From Candidatus Vicinibacter proximus (GTDB taxonomy: Bacteria > Bacteroidota > Bacteroidia > Chitinophagales > Saprospiraceae), in the NCBI GenBank assembly GCA_016713905.1, contig JADJOE010000002.1:1-64000 (forward strand): a DNA stretch of 64,000 nucleotides, in the 5' to 3' direction. The position numbers were made by a program, and so were the translations under genes. Below are positions 53,408 to 61,382 of the stretch, piece by piece. Position 1 is the first letter of the stretch. Each line of letters starts with the position of its first letter. The notes beneath the pieces were generated by a model that was not told the DNA's origin, ran no database searches, and saw only the letters and a program-made list of their open reading frames with translations.

Positions 53408-54742
53408 TTAGTTGTATCTCCTTTTCAAAAACCATTCGTTGTCATTCAATCTGAAACCAATATTAAACTTCACATACTGCTCAGAAAATAAATCTTTTGC
53501 CTGAATAAATCCAGCTTCTACACCTAAATTGATCACAGCAGTCTGTCTTTGAAAACTAAAAGGCAATGCCATGCCCAAAGTAAATCCTGTCCTGCCTAAA
53601 CCTTCGCCATTAATGGATAAATAACCCGTCTCGTAAAAAGCACCATAACGGTATTGACTCCTCTTTAGCAAATTACCATATCCTGTAGTTCCAGGTCTCC
53701 ACCACCCTCCTGCTGAAATTCCGATTAGATTAGTCAGGGTACCCTTAGCCCCTTCAAAAAGTGTGGAAGAAGACCAATTTTCAAAACTCAGGTCACATAA
53801 CCACCCGTATTTCTGTTTGTGGTTGTAGTAAACGCCAGCTTCTAATTTTAATGGCAAATCAGCCTTACTGGATTTATCTTTTTCATACAACAAGGTATCT
53901 ACAATGGAATTCGATGTGTTTAATCTGGTAATGTATAAGGAAGTCTTAGACATATTTAATGTAGAAGGAGTGGTCAGATGCAAACCAAAATTTAAACTTC
54001 TGGCCTTAATGGATTTGTCTTTATCAATTTGCTTTTGATTCAGATTCCTGGTATAAATCACACCAAAGTCACCAGTAAATCCTGAAGCATGGTACTGATC
54101 ATCCAAAAAATTATTGGCAACTCCGGTAAAATCATTAAAGGTGAGGGATTGATAATATTTCACATTTCCAAAAATATAACCTGCCGCTAATCCAAATCCC
54201 CAATTTTTATATCGATATCCGAATCCTACCGAAAAACGGCTTAAGCCTCCATAACTATCCAGGATTCTGGTGGTGGATCCTATGTCATTTGCACTGTCCT
54301 GAACCACGTAATGATAACCTGTAGTTGAAAATGGACTGAGGTCTAAACTAACTCCATAATTATGCTTATACTGCTTGCGTTCTAAAACCTCATTAATGGT
54401 ATTTCTTAAAGGAACGCCTATGTGTATGTAGCTGATGTTTCCGGACCAATCGTCAGCCAAATTATCTTGTTTGTCCGTAATCTCCTTGTACTTTGCATGA
54501 AATCCAATCTCTGCATCCGTTAGCTTTAGAAATCCCAATGATGCAGGATTATTTGGATTAAACTCCTCTGTATTATAGTAGGCAACTCCCGCACCCCCAC
54601 AATGTAAGGATAGAGGTGCCCGGTTTTTATTCAATTCACCGAAACCATAACGGGACAATGGCGAAAATTCAATATTCTGACCAAAGACTTCGGTGAATAA
54701 TAGAACGATTATTAGTAGACTAAAAAGTTTTTTCATTAGCAA
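53408..54742 (-). CDS. Outer-membrane beta-barrel protein downstream of coaX
   Basis: A 444-residue protein with a signal peptide (about residues 1-21, ending EVFGQ) and long alternating-hydrophobicity strands of a 14-strand FadL/PorV-like barrel. Typical N-terminal sequence is FSPLSRYGFGELN, then GGAGVAYYNTEEFNPNNPASLGF. The latter is like the loop of PorV and FadL proteins that line up with NPASL. It overlaps the 3' end of coaX by 23 nt, so it is translationally coupled to it. A coaX-barrel pair is a common order in Bacteroidota. The substrate is not known. The second Met (54736) is an alternative start. Confidence 0.75.
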   Translation of the reverse strand: MLMKKLFSLLIIVLLFTEVFGQNIEFSPLSRYGFGELNKNRAPLSLHCGGAGVAYYNTEEFNPNNPASLGFLKLTDAEIGFHAKYKEITDKQDNLADDWSGNISYIHIGVPLRNTINEVLERKQYKHNYGVSLDLSPFSTTGYHYVVQDSANDIGSTTRILDSYGGLSRFSVGFGYRYKNWGFGLAAGYIFGNVKYYQSLTFNDFTGVANNFLDDQYHASGFTGDFGVIYTRNLNQKQIDKDKSIKARSLNFGLHLTTPSTLNMSKTSLYITRLNTSNSIVDTLLYEKDKSSKADLPLKLEAGVYYNHKQKYGWLCDLSFENWSSSTLFEGAKGTLTNLIGISAGGWWRPGTTGYGNLLKRSQYRYGAFYETGYLSINGEGLGRTGFTLGMALPFSFQRQTAVINLGVEAGFIQAKDLFSEQYVKFNIGFRLNDNEWFLKRRYN

Positions 54743-55451
54743 TTAAAATTTGATTGAGACCGTGCAAGACAAGGTAGGGCTCTTCTATTATTTCCATTTT
54801 GGAATGACGAATCAGCTGTGGTGCGTCGCCACCTGTCATAACGCATTTTAAAAAACTGTATTTTGAATGAAGCTCAGTAAAATATCCCCGTATTTCGTGT
54901 AATATTCCCTTTAAGACACCAAGTCTGAGGGCTGATGTGGTATCGTTGCCTAAAATTTGATCTCCTACTTCTGCAAATTCCACCAAAGGCAGCCTCCCGG
55001 TAAATTCATGCATTGCCTTCCACCTCATCTTCATCCCCGGAGCAATATTACCTCCAAGAAAAGTTCCATTGGCTTCCAACAGATCGATTGTAATGCAACT
55101 TCCAGCATTCACCACCAGGATGTTGTTCTCAGGATGCAAGAAATATGCTCCACATAGTGCAGCAATACGATCCTGCCCTAAAGTTTCAGGGGACAGGTAG
55201 GACAAATTAATGGGTAATTTACTCAAACCATCAAACCTAACAGGTTGTATTACAGATTGGATTTTTAAAAGAAATGGGTCCGTATTTTTTCTGACGGAGG
55301 CCAGAATTGATTTATCGAATTTGATTTCAGTTATCCAATCAAAAAAAAGCACCTCTTCACCGATATCAAAAACTCTAAATTCTTCCAGGTTTTTGCCTTG
55401 AAATATACCACACTTCACTCTGGAATTACCGATGTCTATAGCGAGGGTCAA
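54720..55451 (-). CDS. coaX: Type III pantothenate kinase
   Basis: A 243-residue ASKHA-fold kinase (EC 2.7.1.33), the first step of coenzyme A synthesis. The N-terminal phosphate motif is LAIDIGNSRVKCGIF and the catalytic-Asp region is TLGQDRIAALCGA. NAGSCITIDLLEANGTFLGG is the second phosphate region and adenosine-binding MTGGDAPQL lies near the C-terminus. Length and motif order are normal for CoaX. It starts 10 nt after the purH stop and overlaps the following barrel gene by 23 nt, so all three may be on one transcript. Confidence 0.96.
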   Translation of the reverse strand: MTLAIDIGNSRVKCGIFQGKNLEEFRVFDIGEEVLFFDWITEIKFDKSILASVRKNTDPFLLKIQSVIQPVRFDGLSKLPINLSYLSPETLGQDRIAALCGAYFLHPENNILVVNAGSCITIDLLEANGTFLGGNIAPGMKMRWKAMHEFTGRLPLVEFAEVGDQILGNDTTSALRLGVLKGILHEIRGYFTELHSKYSFLKCVMTGGDAPQLIRHSKMEIIEEPYLVLHGLNQILIANEKTF

Positions 55452-55461
55452 GATAAATTAT

Positions 55462-56948
55462 TTAATGCTTAAATTGTCTGGTTCCACTGAGAACCATCGC
55501 TATACCCAATTCATCGGCACGGTCAATACTTTTTTGATCGTTTACGGACCCGCCCGGTTGGACTATTGCCTTTATCCCGGCGGCTGCAGCAAGTTCTACA
55601 CAATCAGGGAACGGAAAAAAAGCTTCTGACGCCATCACTGCTCCTTCTGTTTCAAAACCCATTCTTTTCGCTTTCTCGATTGCTTGAACGGTAGCATCTA
55701 CTCTTGAGGTCTGACCACAACCCATTCCGATTAATTGAGCAGATTTCACCAGGCTTATCGCATTTGATTTTAAATGCTTGGTACATCGTGCAGCAAAATT
55801 AAATCATCCATCTGGGTTGCAGAAGGGATGAGTTTGGTCACAGGCTTCAAATCAGAAATAACGAGTGTACGTGTATCTCTTTCCTGATAGAGTTTTCCTC
55901 CCAGTGCTGACTTGGTGAGAATATTTTGATTCGGCCAACTCTTTATCTTCAATAAAATTCTGTTTTTTCTGCCCTTTAATAAATCAAGTGCAGCCTCTTC
56001 ATAATCAGGGGCTATAAGCACCTCATAAAATAACAGATCGATTTCTTTAGCGGTGTCCAGGTCCAAGGTTTTGTTGCAGATAAGTACGCCTCCAAATGCA
56101 GAGACAGGATCTCCGGCTAAGGCATCTTTCCAGGCAGCCAGCAGCGTATTGCGAACAGAAATGCCGCACACGTTATTGTGTTTTAATACTGCAAAACAAG
56201 GATTTCCAACCCTGAAATCTTCCATCAGCAACATCGCTGCATCCACATCAAGAATATTGTTGTAGGACAATTCTTTCCCCTGTAAAAATTCCAGATTCAG
56301 ATCTCCCGAAAACCAGGCCTTTTGATGTGGGTTTTCTCCATAGCGTAAGGTTCGGCTTTTATCCTTCCCTTCAAAATAGTTTCTTATTTGGGTATCATAA
56401 TGACTTGTAACTCCAAAAGCCTTTGTTGCTAAAAGTTTTCTCTCTTCGATCCGGCTGAGGGCATTACTCATTAGAATGTCCTGCAGATGCTGGTATTGTT
56501 CTTTTGAAGCAATGATGACTACATCTTTGTAATTCTTAGCCGCTGCACGAATCAAGGAAATACCGCCTATGTCAATTTTTTCAATAATTTCCCCCTCGTC
56601 TGTTGTATTTCTTACAGTCTCTTCAAAAGGATATAAATCCACTACTACCAGGTCAATAACCGGTATCTGAAAATGTGCTAGCTGGCTTAAATGATCTTCA
56701 TTTCTGATGGCCAAAATACCACCAAATACCTTTGGATGAAGGGTTTTAACTCTTCCTCCAAGAATGGATGGGTATCCGGTGATGGTTTCTACACTTACCA
56801 CAGGTATCCCCAATGCTTCAATGTATTCCTGGGTTCCTCCTGTGGAATAAATGACAATTCCGAGATCATGGATCAATCTGACCAATGGCTCCAGACCTTC
56901 TTTGTTGTATACCGAAATTAGCGCAGAATTGATTCTGGTAGCGCTCAT
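55462..56948 (-). CDS. purH: Bifunctional purine biosynthesis protein PurH, with a homopolymer frameshift
   Basis: Encodes AICAR formyltransferase and IMP cyclohydrolase (EC 2.1.2.3 and 3.5.4.10), the last two steps of IMP synthesis, in about 495 residues. The ATG at 56948 gives the family start MSATRINSALISVYNKEG. The cyclohydrolase region shows TGGTQEYIEA and GGRVKTLHPKVFGG. The transformylase shows RYGENPHQKA and the catalytic Lys-His in LKHNNVCGIS. The frame breaks at a run of four A (plus-strand 55795-55798). Restoring one base gives QMDDLIFAARCTKHLKSNAI, which joins the second frame at LIGMGCGQTSRVDA and runs to the stop at 55462. As read it is split into 55770-56948 and 55462-55749. 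An assembly error is the likely cause. Confidence 0.92.
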
Positions 56949-57067
56949 GTAATTTTGAATTAGGAGTGCAAAGGTATAAACAAATTGGCAAGTTGATTCA
57001 GTTAACAGCCAAAAGGCAATTCCATGTATTTTTACAGATTCCAATCAACTAAAAAAATAAAAAATAT

Positions 57068-57397
57068 ATGATTATTTATAATGTGACCGTAAAAATAGAT
57101 AAGGACAAAACAGACGAATGGCTACACTGGATGAAACATCATCATATTCCTGAAGTCCTCAATACCGGTTTTTTCGTTAAGTGCCGATTGTCTAAGCTTG
57201 ACTTGAATGAAGAAGATGGACATACCTATGCACTCCAATATGATTGTCCGTCAATGGATCATTTAAATAAATACATGATGCTGTGTGCTCCGGAATTACA
57301 AAAAAAACACATAGAAAAATACGCAGGGAGCTTTGTAGCCTTTAGAACCATTCTTCAGGTAGTAGAAGAAATTTACCCGCAGGTTTCAGTTAACTGA
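57068..57397 (+). CDS. DUF4286 family protein
   Basis: A 109-residue soluble protein of ferredoxin-like alpha/beta pattern, matching DUF4286: IIYNVTVKIDKDKTDEWLHW, HHIPEVLNTGFFVKCRLSKL, YALQYDCPSMDHLNKYM and the end AGSFVAFRTILQVVEE. The family is found widely in Bacteroidota and has no known function. The gene is divergent from purH across 119 nt, and its 3' end overlaps that of the convergent Rrf2 regulator by 8 nt. Confidence 0.88.
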   Translation: MIIYNVTVKIDKDKTDEWLHWMKHHHIPEVLNTGFFVKCRLSKLDLNEEDGHTYALQYDCPSMDHLNKYMMLCAPELQKKHIEKYAGSFVAFRTILQVVEEIYPQVSVN

Positions 57398-57857
57398 TCA
57401 AAACAGCCGGTTTATAATTTTTATCCTTTATTTGATTGAGCAATAGATTTCTGTCATTCAAAAGCAATTCTTCAAAATACGTTTTTTCCAATAGCTTTCT
57501 GATTTCCGCATTGATATTACCTATCATATGATGCATGGGACATGGATTGCGTGCATTGCAGGCATGAAAATTTAATACACAAGTATTCAAGTAATCCTTA
57601 GAATCGGTTAATTCGATAATTTCAGCCAGTGGGGTTTTTAAGGTTGAAGGATTGAATGCAAAACCCCCGTTTGGTCCTTTGTATGATTGAATCAATTTGT
57701 TCTTTGCCAGCTTCTGCAATATTTTAGCTAAAAATGAATCAGGCACATCCAGTCCTTCTGAAATATCCTTCACCCTGAAATTTCTGCCTTCCTCAAAACT
57801 TAAGGCTAGAAAAATCAAAACTTTGATGCTGTAACTAAAAGTTCTTGTAAATATCAA
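57390..57857 (-). CDS. Rrf2-family regulator with three conserved Cys, near the nos operon
   Basis: A 155-residue winged-helix regulator (EGLDVPDSFLAKILQKLAKN, then KGPNGGFAFNPS). Three Cys, at 93, 100 and 106, are spaced C-x6-C-x5-C, similar to the iron-sulphur ligands of NsrR and IscR (x4 or x5, then x5), so an [Fe-S] cluster sensor is likely. It starts at a TTG (57857) and is transcribed away from the cytochrome c-nosZ operon, whose promoter region contains inverted repeats. It may repress nos genes in response to NO or redox state; this is inference from context. NsrR proper cannot be confirmed by eye. Confidence 0.82.
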   Translation of the reverse strand: MIFTRTFSYSIKVLIFLALSFEEGRNFRVKDISEGLDVPDSFLAKILQKLAKNKLIQSYKGPNGGFAFNPSTLKTPLAEIIELTDSKDYLNTCVLNFHACNARNPCPMHHMIGNINAEIRKLLEKTYFEELLLNDRNLLLNQIKDKNYKPAVLIS

Positions 57858-58019
57858 AATAGTATTTAAGTGATGAACAATGATCGAACAACAGCTTGCG
57901 GCATTAGTTTAAGAAGATTGAATTTGATTGGCTCAAAATGGTCTCTGCACTATTTCCACGAAAACATCAACCGATCATCAGAAAATCAGGCAAATTTATT
58001 CAACTTAAAAAGAACAGCC

Positions 58020-58033
58020 ATGATAATTATCAT
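58020..58033. promoter_or_regulatory. Perfect FNR/CRP-like palindrome upstream of the nos promoter
   Basis: ATGATAATTATCAT is a perfect 14-bp palindrome containing the TGAT-N4-ATCA core of FNR/CRP-family sites. Its centre is about 65 nt upstream of the likely nos transcription start, a usual activator position. It lies in non-coding sequence once the spurious 73-codon ORF here is set aside. Confidence 0.5.
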
Positions 58034-58054
58034 TTTGAACACTGGTTATTGTCA

Positions 58055-58085
58055 TTGGGCTAATACCTTGCCCTCAATACTTTTG
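58055..58085 (+). promoter_or_regulatory. Putative nos operon promoter (TTG-N20-TACTTTTG)
   Basis: TTG at 58055-58057 and TACTTTTG at 58078-58085 are 20 nt apart, matching both Bacteroidota elements. Transcription would start near 58090-58092, about 48 nt before the cytochrome c ATG. Confidence 0.65.
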
Positions 58086-58088
58086 CAA

Positions 58089-58110
58089 TAAAAGACATAG
58101 ATATCTTTTA
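58089..58110. promoter_or_regulatory. Inverted repeat overlapping the nos transcription start
   Basis: A 22-bp imperfect palindrome: TAAAAGACAT and ATATCTTTTA with one mismatch around a central pair. It covers the expected start site. It is a candidate operator, for example for the adjacent Rrf2 regulator; no binding has been shown. Confidence 0.4.
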
Positions 58111-58138
58111 TTTTTATCTTAGCAACAAAAATCAAATT

Positions 58139-58615
58139 ATGAAATTAACTAACATTTTTAAAGTTTTGGCCTTGGCCTTTTTAATTACTTCTGTTTATTC
58201 TTCGTGCAGTGGAGGTGTGAAGAAAGATGTTAAGCCCATTGACGTGGAAGAGCTTACCAAAAATCAACCCGAGACTCATGGCACAGAAATCAAAGATGAG
58301 GACATTCCCATGAAGAGCCCTTTGGATCAGGCGGAAGTTGCCAATGGTAAAAATATCTATGATCTAAAATGCAGTGCCTGCCATAAACTGACAGATGAAA
58401 AATTAGTGGGTCCAGGCTGGCAAGGCGTGACTAAGAGAAGAAAGCCAGCCTGGATCATTAACATGATCACAAATGTAGATATGATGTTGGAGAAAGATCC
58501 CGAAGCTCAGAAACTTCTGGAACAATGTCTGGTGAGGATGCCGAATCAGAATGTCAGTCAGCCGGATGCTTTAAATCTCCTATCGTTTATGAGAAGCAAC
58601 GACGGAGAAAAATAG
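58139..58615 (+). CDS. Class I cytochrome c lipoprotein of the nos operon
   Basis: A 158-residue protein with a lipoprotein signal (VYSSC; Cys at about 23). A charged linker follows, then a single-haem cytochrome c domain with the haem motif CSACHKL. The likely axial Met is in CLVRMPNQNVSQPDALNL near the C-terminus. The order LxxKCSACHxLTDEKLVGPGW is typical of small membrane-bound electron carriers. As first gene of the nos operon, 80 nt before nosZ, it probably donates electrons to nitrous-oxide reductase. The lipid anchor would keep it in the envelope. Confidence 0.9.
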   Translation: MKLTNIFKVLALAFLITSVYSSCSGGVKKDVKPIDVEELTKNQPETHGTEIKDEDIPMKSPLDQAEVANGKNIYDLKCSACHKLTDEKLVGPGWQGVTKRRKPAWIINMITNVDMMLEKDPEAQKLLEQCLVRMPNQNVSQPDALNLLSFMRSNDGEK

Positions 58616-58695
58616 GTAATCAAATTTCGACAGCGCCATAATATGTAAAAGGCGTTAAAAAAAATCAATCAATTATACTTCAAAAATTTATCGAC

Positions 58696-60675
58696 ATGCG
58701 AAAACAAATTTTTAAAACTGCTCTCATTTTGGCTCTGGGAGTCATGATGATTCAAACAGCCTGCAAACCAAAAGGAATGCAAACAGCAGTTCAGGGAGAT
58801 GCGGCAGTTAAAGCTTATGTTCCTCCCGGACAATATGACGAATTTTACAATTTTGTTTCCGGTGGATTCAGCGGGCAAATGTCTGTTTATGGTCTGCCAT
58901 CCGGAAGACTTTTCAGAGTAATTCCGGTTTTTTCCGTAGATCCTGAAAAGGGATATGGCTATGCAGAAGAAACCAAAGCCATGCTCAATACTTCACACGG
59001 ATTCGTTCCCTGGGATGATTTACATCACATTGCACTTTCTACTTCTGAAGGAATCCACGATGGTAGATGGGCTTTCGGTAATGGAAATAATACGCCCAGG
59101 ATTGCCAGAATAGACCTTAAAACATTTCGTACTGCTGAAATCATTGAGATACCAAACAGCGGTGGGAACCATTCCTCTCCTTTCATTACTGAAAATTCAG
59201 AGTATGTGGTAGCTGGCACCCGTTTTAGTGTTCCCATGGGAGACAAACTGGATGTCCCGATAAACACATATAAAGAAAACTTCCGTGGAACTGTTAGTTT
59301 TATTTCTGTAGACCAGCCTACAGGAAATATGAAAATAGCCTTCCAAATATTATTGCCCGGAGTAAATTTTGACCTTGCTAGAGCAGGAAAAGGTAAATCC
59401 CATGGTTGGTTCTTTTTCTCTTGTTACAACTCTGAAAGAGCCAATACTTTACTGGAGGTGAATGCTTCCCAGAAAGATAAAGATTTTGTAATGGCCGTTA
59501 ACTGGAAGAAAGCAGAAGAATATTTAAAAGCCGGAAAAGGCCAAAAGAGAACTGTCAAATATGCTCATAATGTGTATGATGAATCCAAGCATATGGCAAC
59601 CAGTACCATCGAAAACGAAGTGATTGTCTTAGATCCGAAAGATCTTCCTGATATGGTATACTTGATGCCATGTCCAAAATCTCCTCATGGTTGTGATACT
59701 GACCCTACAGGCGAATATATTGTCGGAAGTGGTAAACTCGCGGCCATTATTCCTGTATTTTCATTTACCAAAATTCAGGATGCGATTGCTCAAAAAAAGT
59801 TTGACGGTGATTATGAAGGAATACCGGTATTAAATTATGATGCCGTCCTACATGGGGAGGTAAAAAAACCGGGACTAGGTCCATTGCATACTGAATTTGA
59901 TGATAAAGGAAATGCATATACTTCCTTCTTTGTTTCTTCCGAAATTGTAAAATGGCGATTAAGTGATTTACAAGTTTTGGATAGAGTGGCAACCTATTAT
60001 TCCGTTGGGCACTTATGTGTACCCGGTGGCCCTACAAAAAAACCATGGGGAAAATATGTGATTGCGTATAATAAAATTACAAAGGATAGATACCTGCCTA
60101 CAGGTCCTGAACTAACACAGAGCGCACAATTATTTTCCATTGACGGTGACAAGATGAAGCTGCTGTTAGACTTTCCAACCATTGGTGAGCCGCACTATGC
60201 TGAAGCAATCCCGTCTGATCTGTTGAAGAAAAACAGTACCAAAATTTATAAGTTGGAAGAAAATAAAAATCCATACGCAGCTTTAGGTGAAAAAAATGCA
60301 AAAGTGGAACGCAAAGGAAATGAAGTCCACATTTACATGACTTCTATTCGTTCGCACTTCACACCGGACAATATTGAAGGCGTTAAACTGGGCGATGCAG
60401 TTTATTTTCATGTTACCAATTTGGAGCAAGATTGGGATGTTCCCCATGGATTTGCAGTAAAAGGAGCAAACAATGCAGAATTACTGATCATGCCGGGAGA
60501 AACCCAAACGCTGCTTTGGAAGCCTGAGAGAGTGGGAGTATTTCCTATGTACTGTACTGACTTTTGTTCTGCATTGCACCAGGAAATGCAAGGCTACATC
60601 CGAGTGAGTCCTGCAGGATCAAATGTTCCAATTTCTTTTAGCACGGGTGTTAAAAGAGAAGAAAAAGTTCAATAG
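58696..60675 (+). CDS. nosZ: Nitrous-oxide reductase, clade II, lipoprotein form
   Basis: A 659-residue copper enzyme (EC 1.7.2.4) that reduces N2O to N2. The signal peptide has no twin-arginine motif and ends in a lipobox (IQTAC, Cys23). This is the Sec-type export of clade II NosZ, here lipid-anchored. CuZ-site His-containing motifs are visible: WDDLHHIAL, HGCDTDPTGEY, GPLHTEFD and VGHLCVPGGP. The C-terminal cupredoxin domain (about 545-650) has the complete CuA site: DVPHGFAV and MYCTDFCSALHQEMQGY. It is followed by a fasciclin gene, nosL, nosD and nosF. The absence of nir or nor genes in the window would fit a non-denitrifying N2O reducer, but the window is too small to say. Confidence 0.97.
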   Translation: MRKQIFKTALILALGVMMIQTACKPKGMQTAVQGDAAVKAYVPPGQYDEFYNFVSGGFSGQMSVYGLPSGRLFRVIPVFSVDPEKGYGYAEETKAMLNTSHGFVPWDDLHHIALSTSEGIHDGRWAFGNGNNTPRIARIDLKTFRTAEIIEIPNSGGNHSSPFITENSEYVVAGTRFSVPMGDKLDVPINTYKENFRGTVSFISVDQPTGNMKIAFQILLPGVNFDLARAGKGKSHGWFFFSCYNSERANTLLEVNASQKDKDFVMAVNWKKAEEYLKAGKGQKRTVKYAHNVYDESKHMATSTIENEVIVLDPKDLPDMVYLMPCPKSPHGCDTDPTGEYIVGSGKLAAIIPVFSFTKIQDAIAQKKFDGDYEGIPVLNYDAVLHGEVKKPGLGPLHTEFDDKGNAYTSFFVSSEIVKWRLSDLQVLDRVATYYSVGHLCVPGGPTKKPWGKYVIAYNKITKDRYLPTGPELTQSAQLFSIDGDKMKLLLDFPTIGEPHYAEAIPSDLLKKNSTKIYKLEENKNPYAALGEKNAKVERKGNEVHIYMTSIRSHFTPDNIEGVKLGDAVYFHVTNLEQDWDVPHGFAVKGANNAELLIMPGETQTLLWKPERVGVFPMYCTDFCSALHQEMQGYIRVSPAGSNVPISFSTGVKREEKVQ

Positions 60676-60690
60676 ATTAAAAAATGAAAA

Positions 60691-60725
60691 TCCGAAATGG
60701 TGAGACTCGATCCCACCATTTCGGA
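60691..60725 (+). terminator. 12-bp hairpin between nosZ and the fasciclin gene
   Basis: TCCGAAATGGTG and CACCATTTCGGA form a perfect 12-bp stem around an 11-nt loop, 16 nt after the nosZ stop. No clear U-tract follows, so it may act as a partial terminator or mRNA 3' end stabiliser that lets nosZ be made in excess. It also excludes the upstream start (60697) of the fasciclin gene. Confidence 0.6.
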
Positions 60726-60762
60726 AATTCAAATTGCTTTTCAACCATTAAAAATTACTTCG

Positions 60763-61326
60763 ATGAAAAAATATTTTTATCTGCTCGTGATGTTAATCAC
60801 TTCAATTTTTATCTCTTGTAATACAAACCCAAAGACCGAAACATCCACTCCAGGAGATGCTGTCTCTGTACCATCCGGTGGACAGGAAGCAGTTCAGGAT
60901 GATGTGTCACAGAAAGACATCGTAAAAGTTGCAGTCGGTTCACCTGATCACACCACATTGGTTGCTGCTTTGAAACAAGCAGAGTATGTTGATGACATTT
61001 CCAATGCCGGTCCGTTTACTGTTTTTGCACCTACCAATGATGCGTTTGCAAAATTACCTGCCGGAACGGTGGAAGGTCTTATGAAACCAGATCAAAAAAT
61101 GGCTCTACAAAACATACTAGAATACCATGTTGCAGTGGGTGGATACAAAGCTGAGATGCTTCAGGATGGTCAAACTATTGGAATGGCCAATGGTGATAAC
61201 ATTTCGGTAAGCTTCAAAGGTGATAAAATGATGGTGAATGGTACTGCTAATGTAATTGCCAGTGTACCCGCCAGCAATGGAATTATCCATATAATTGATG
61301 CCGTTTTACTGCCTCCTGCAAAGTAA
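60763..61326 (+). CDS. Fasciclin (FAS1) domain lipoprotein in the nos operon
   Basis: A protein of 187 residues from the ATG at 60763. It begins with a lipoprotein signal (MKKYFYLLVMLITSIFISC), so the longer reading from 60697 is rejected; that reading also starts inside a hairpin. One FAS1 domain follows the Thr/Ser-rich linker: AGPFTVFAPTNDAFAKLP is its first conserved block, ILEYHVAVGGYKAEML its second, and NGIIHIIDAVLLPP its last. FAS1 domains mediate adhesion and protein contacts. The place between nosZ and nosL suggests an accessory role in the envelope, but none is known. Transcription may be reduced by the hairpin upstream. Confidence 0.85.
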   Translation: MKKYFYLLVMLITSIFISCNTNPKTETSTPGDAVSVPSGGQEAVQDDVSQKDIVKVAVGSPDHTTLVAALKQAEYVDDISNAGPFTVFAPTNDAFAKLPAGTVEGLMKPDQKMALQNILEYHVAVGGYKAEMLQDGQTIGMANGDNISVSFKGDKMMVNGTANVIASVPASNGIIHIIDAVLLPPAK

Positions 61327-61382
61327 GCCATTTCGAGCGCAACGACCCAACAACAACATAGCTCTGAATCTAAATAAATGTC

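Noticed and set aside
57870..58091. 73-codon ORF between the Rrf2 gene and the cytochrome c gene
   Set aside because: Its composition is unlike a protein, and it overlaps the FNR-like box and both elements of the nos promoter, so it is non-coding regulatory DNA.
60697..60762. Upstream extension of the fasciclin gene
   Set aside because: It begins within a 12-bp hairpin and precedes a normal lipoprotein signal.
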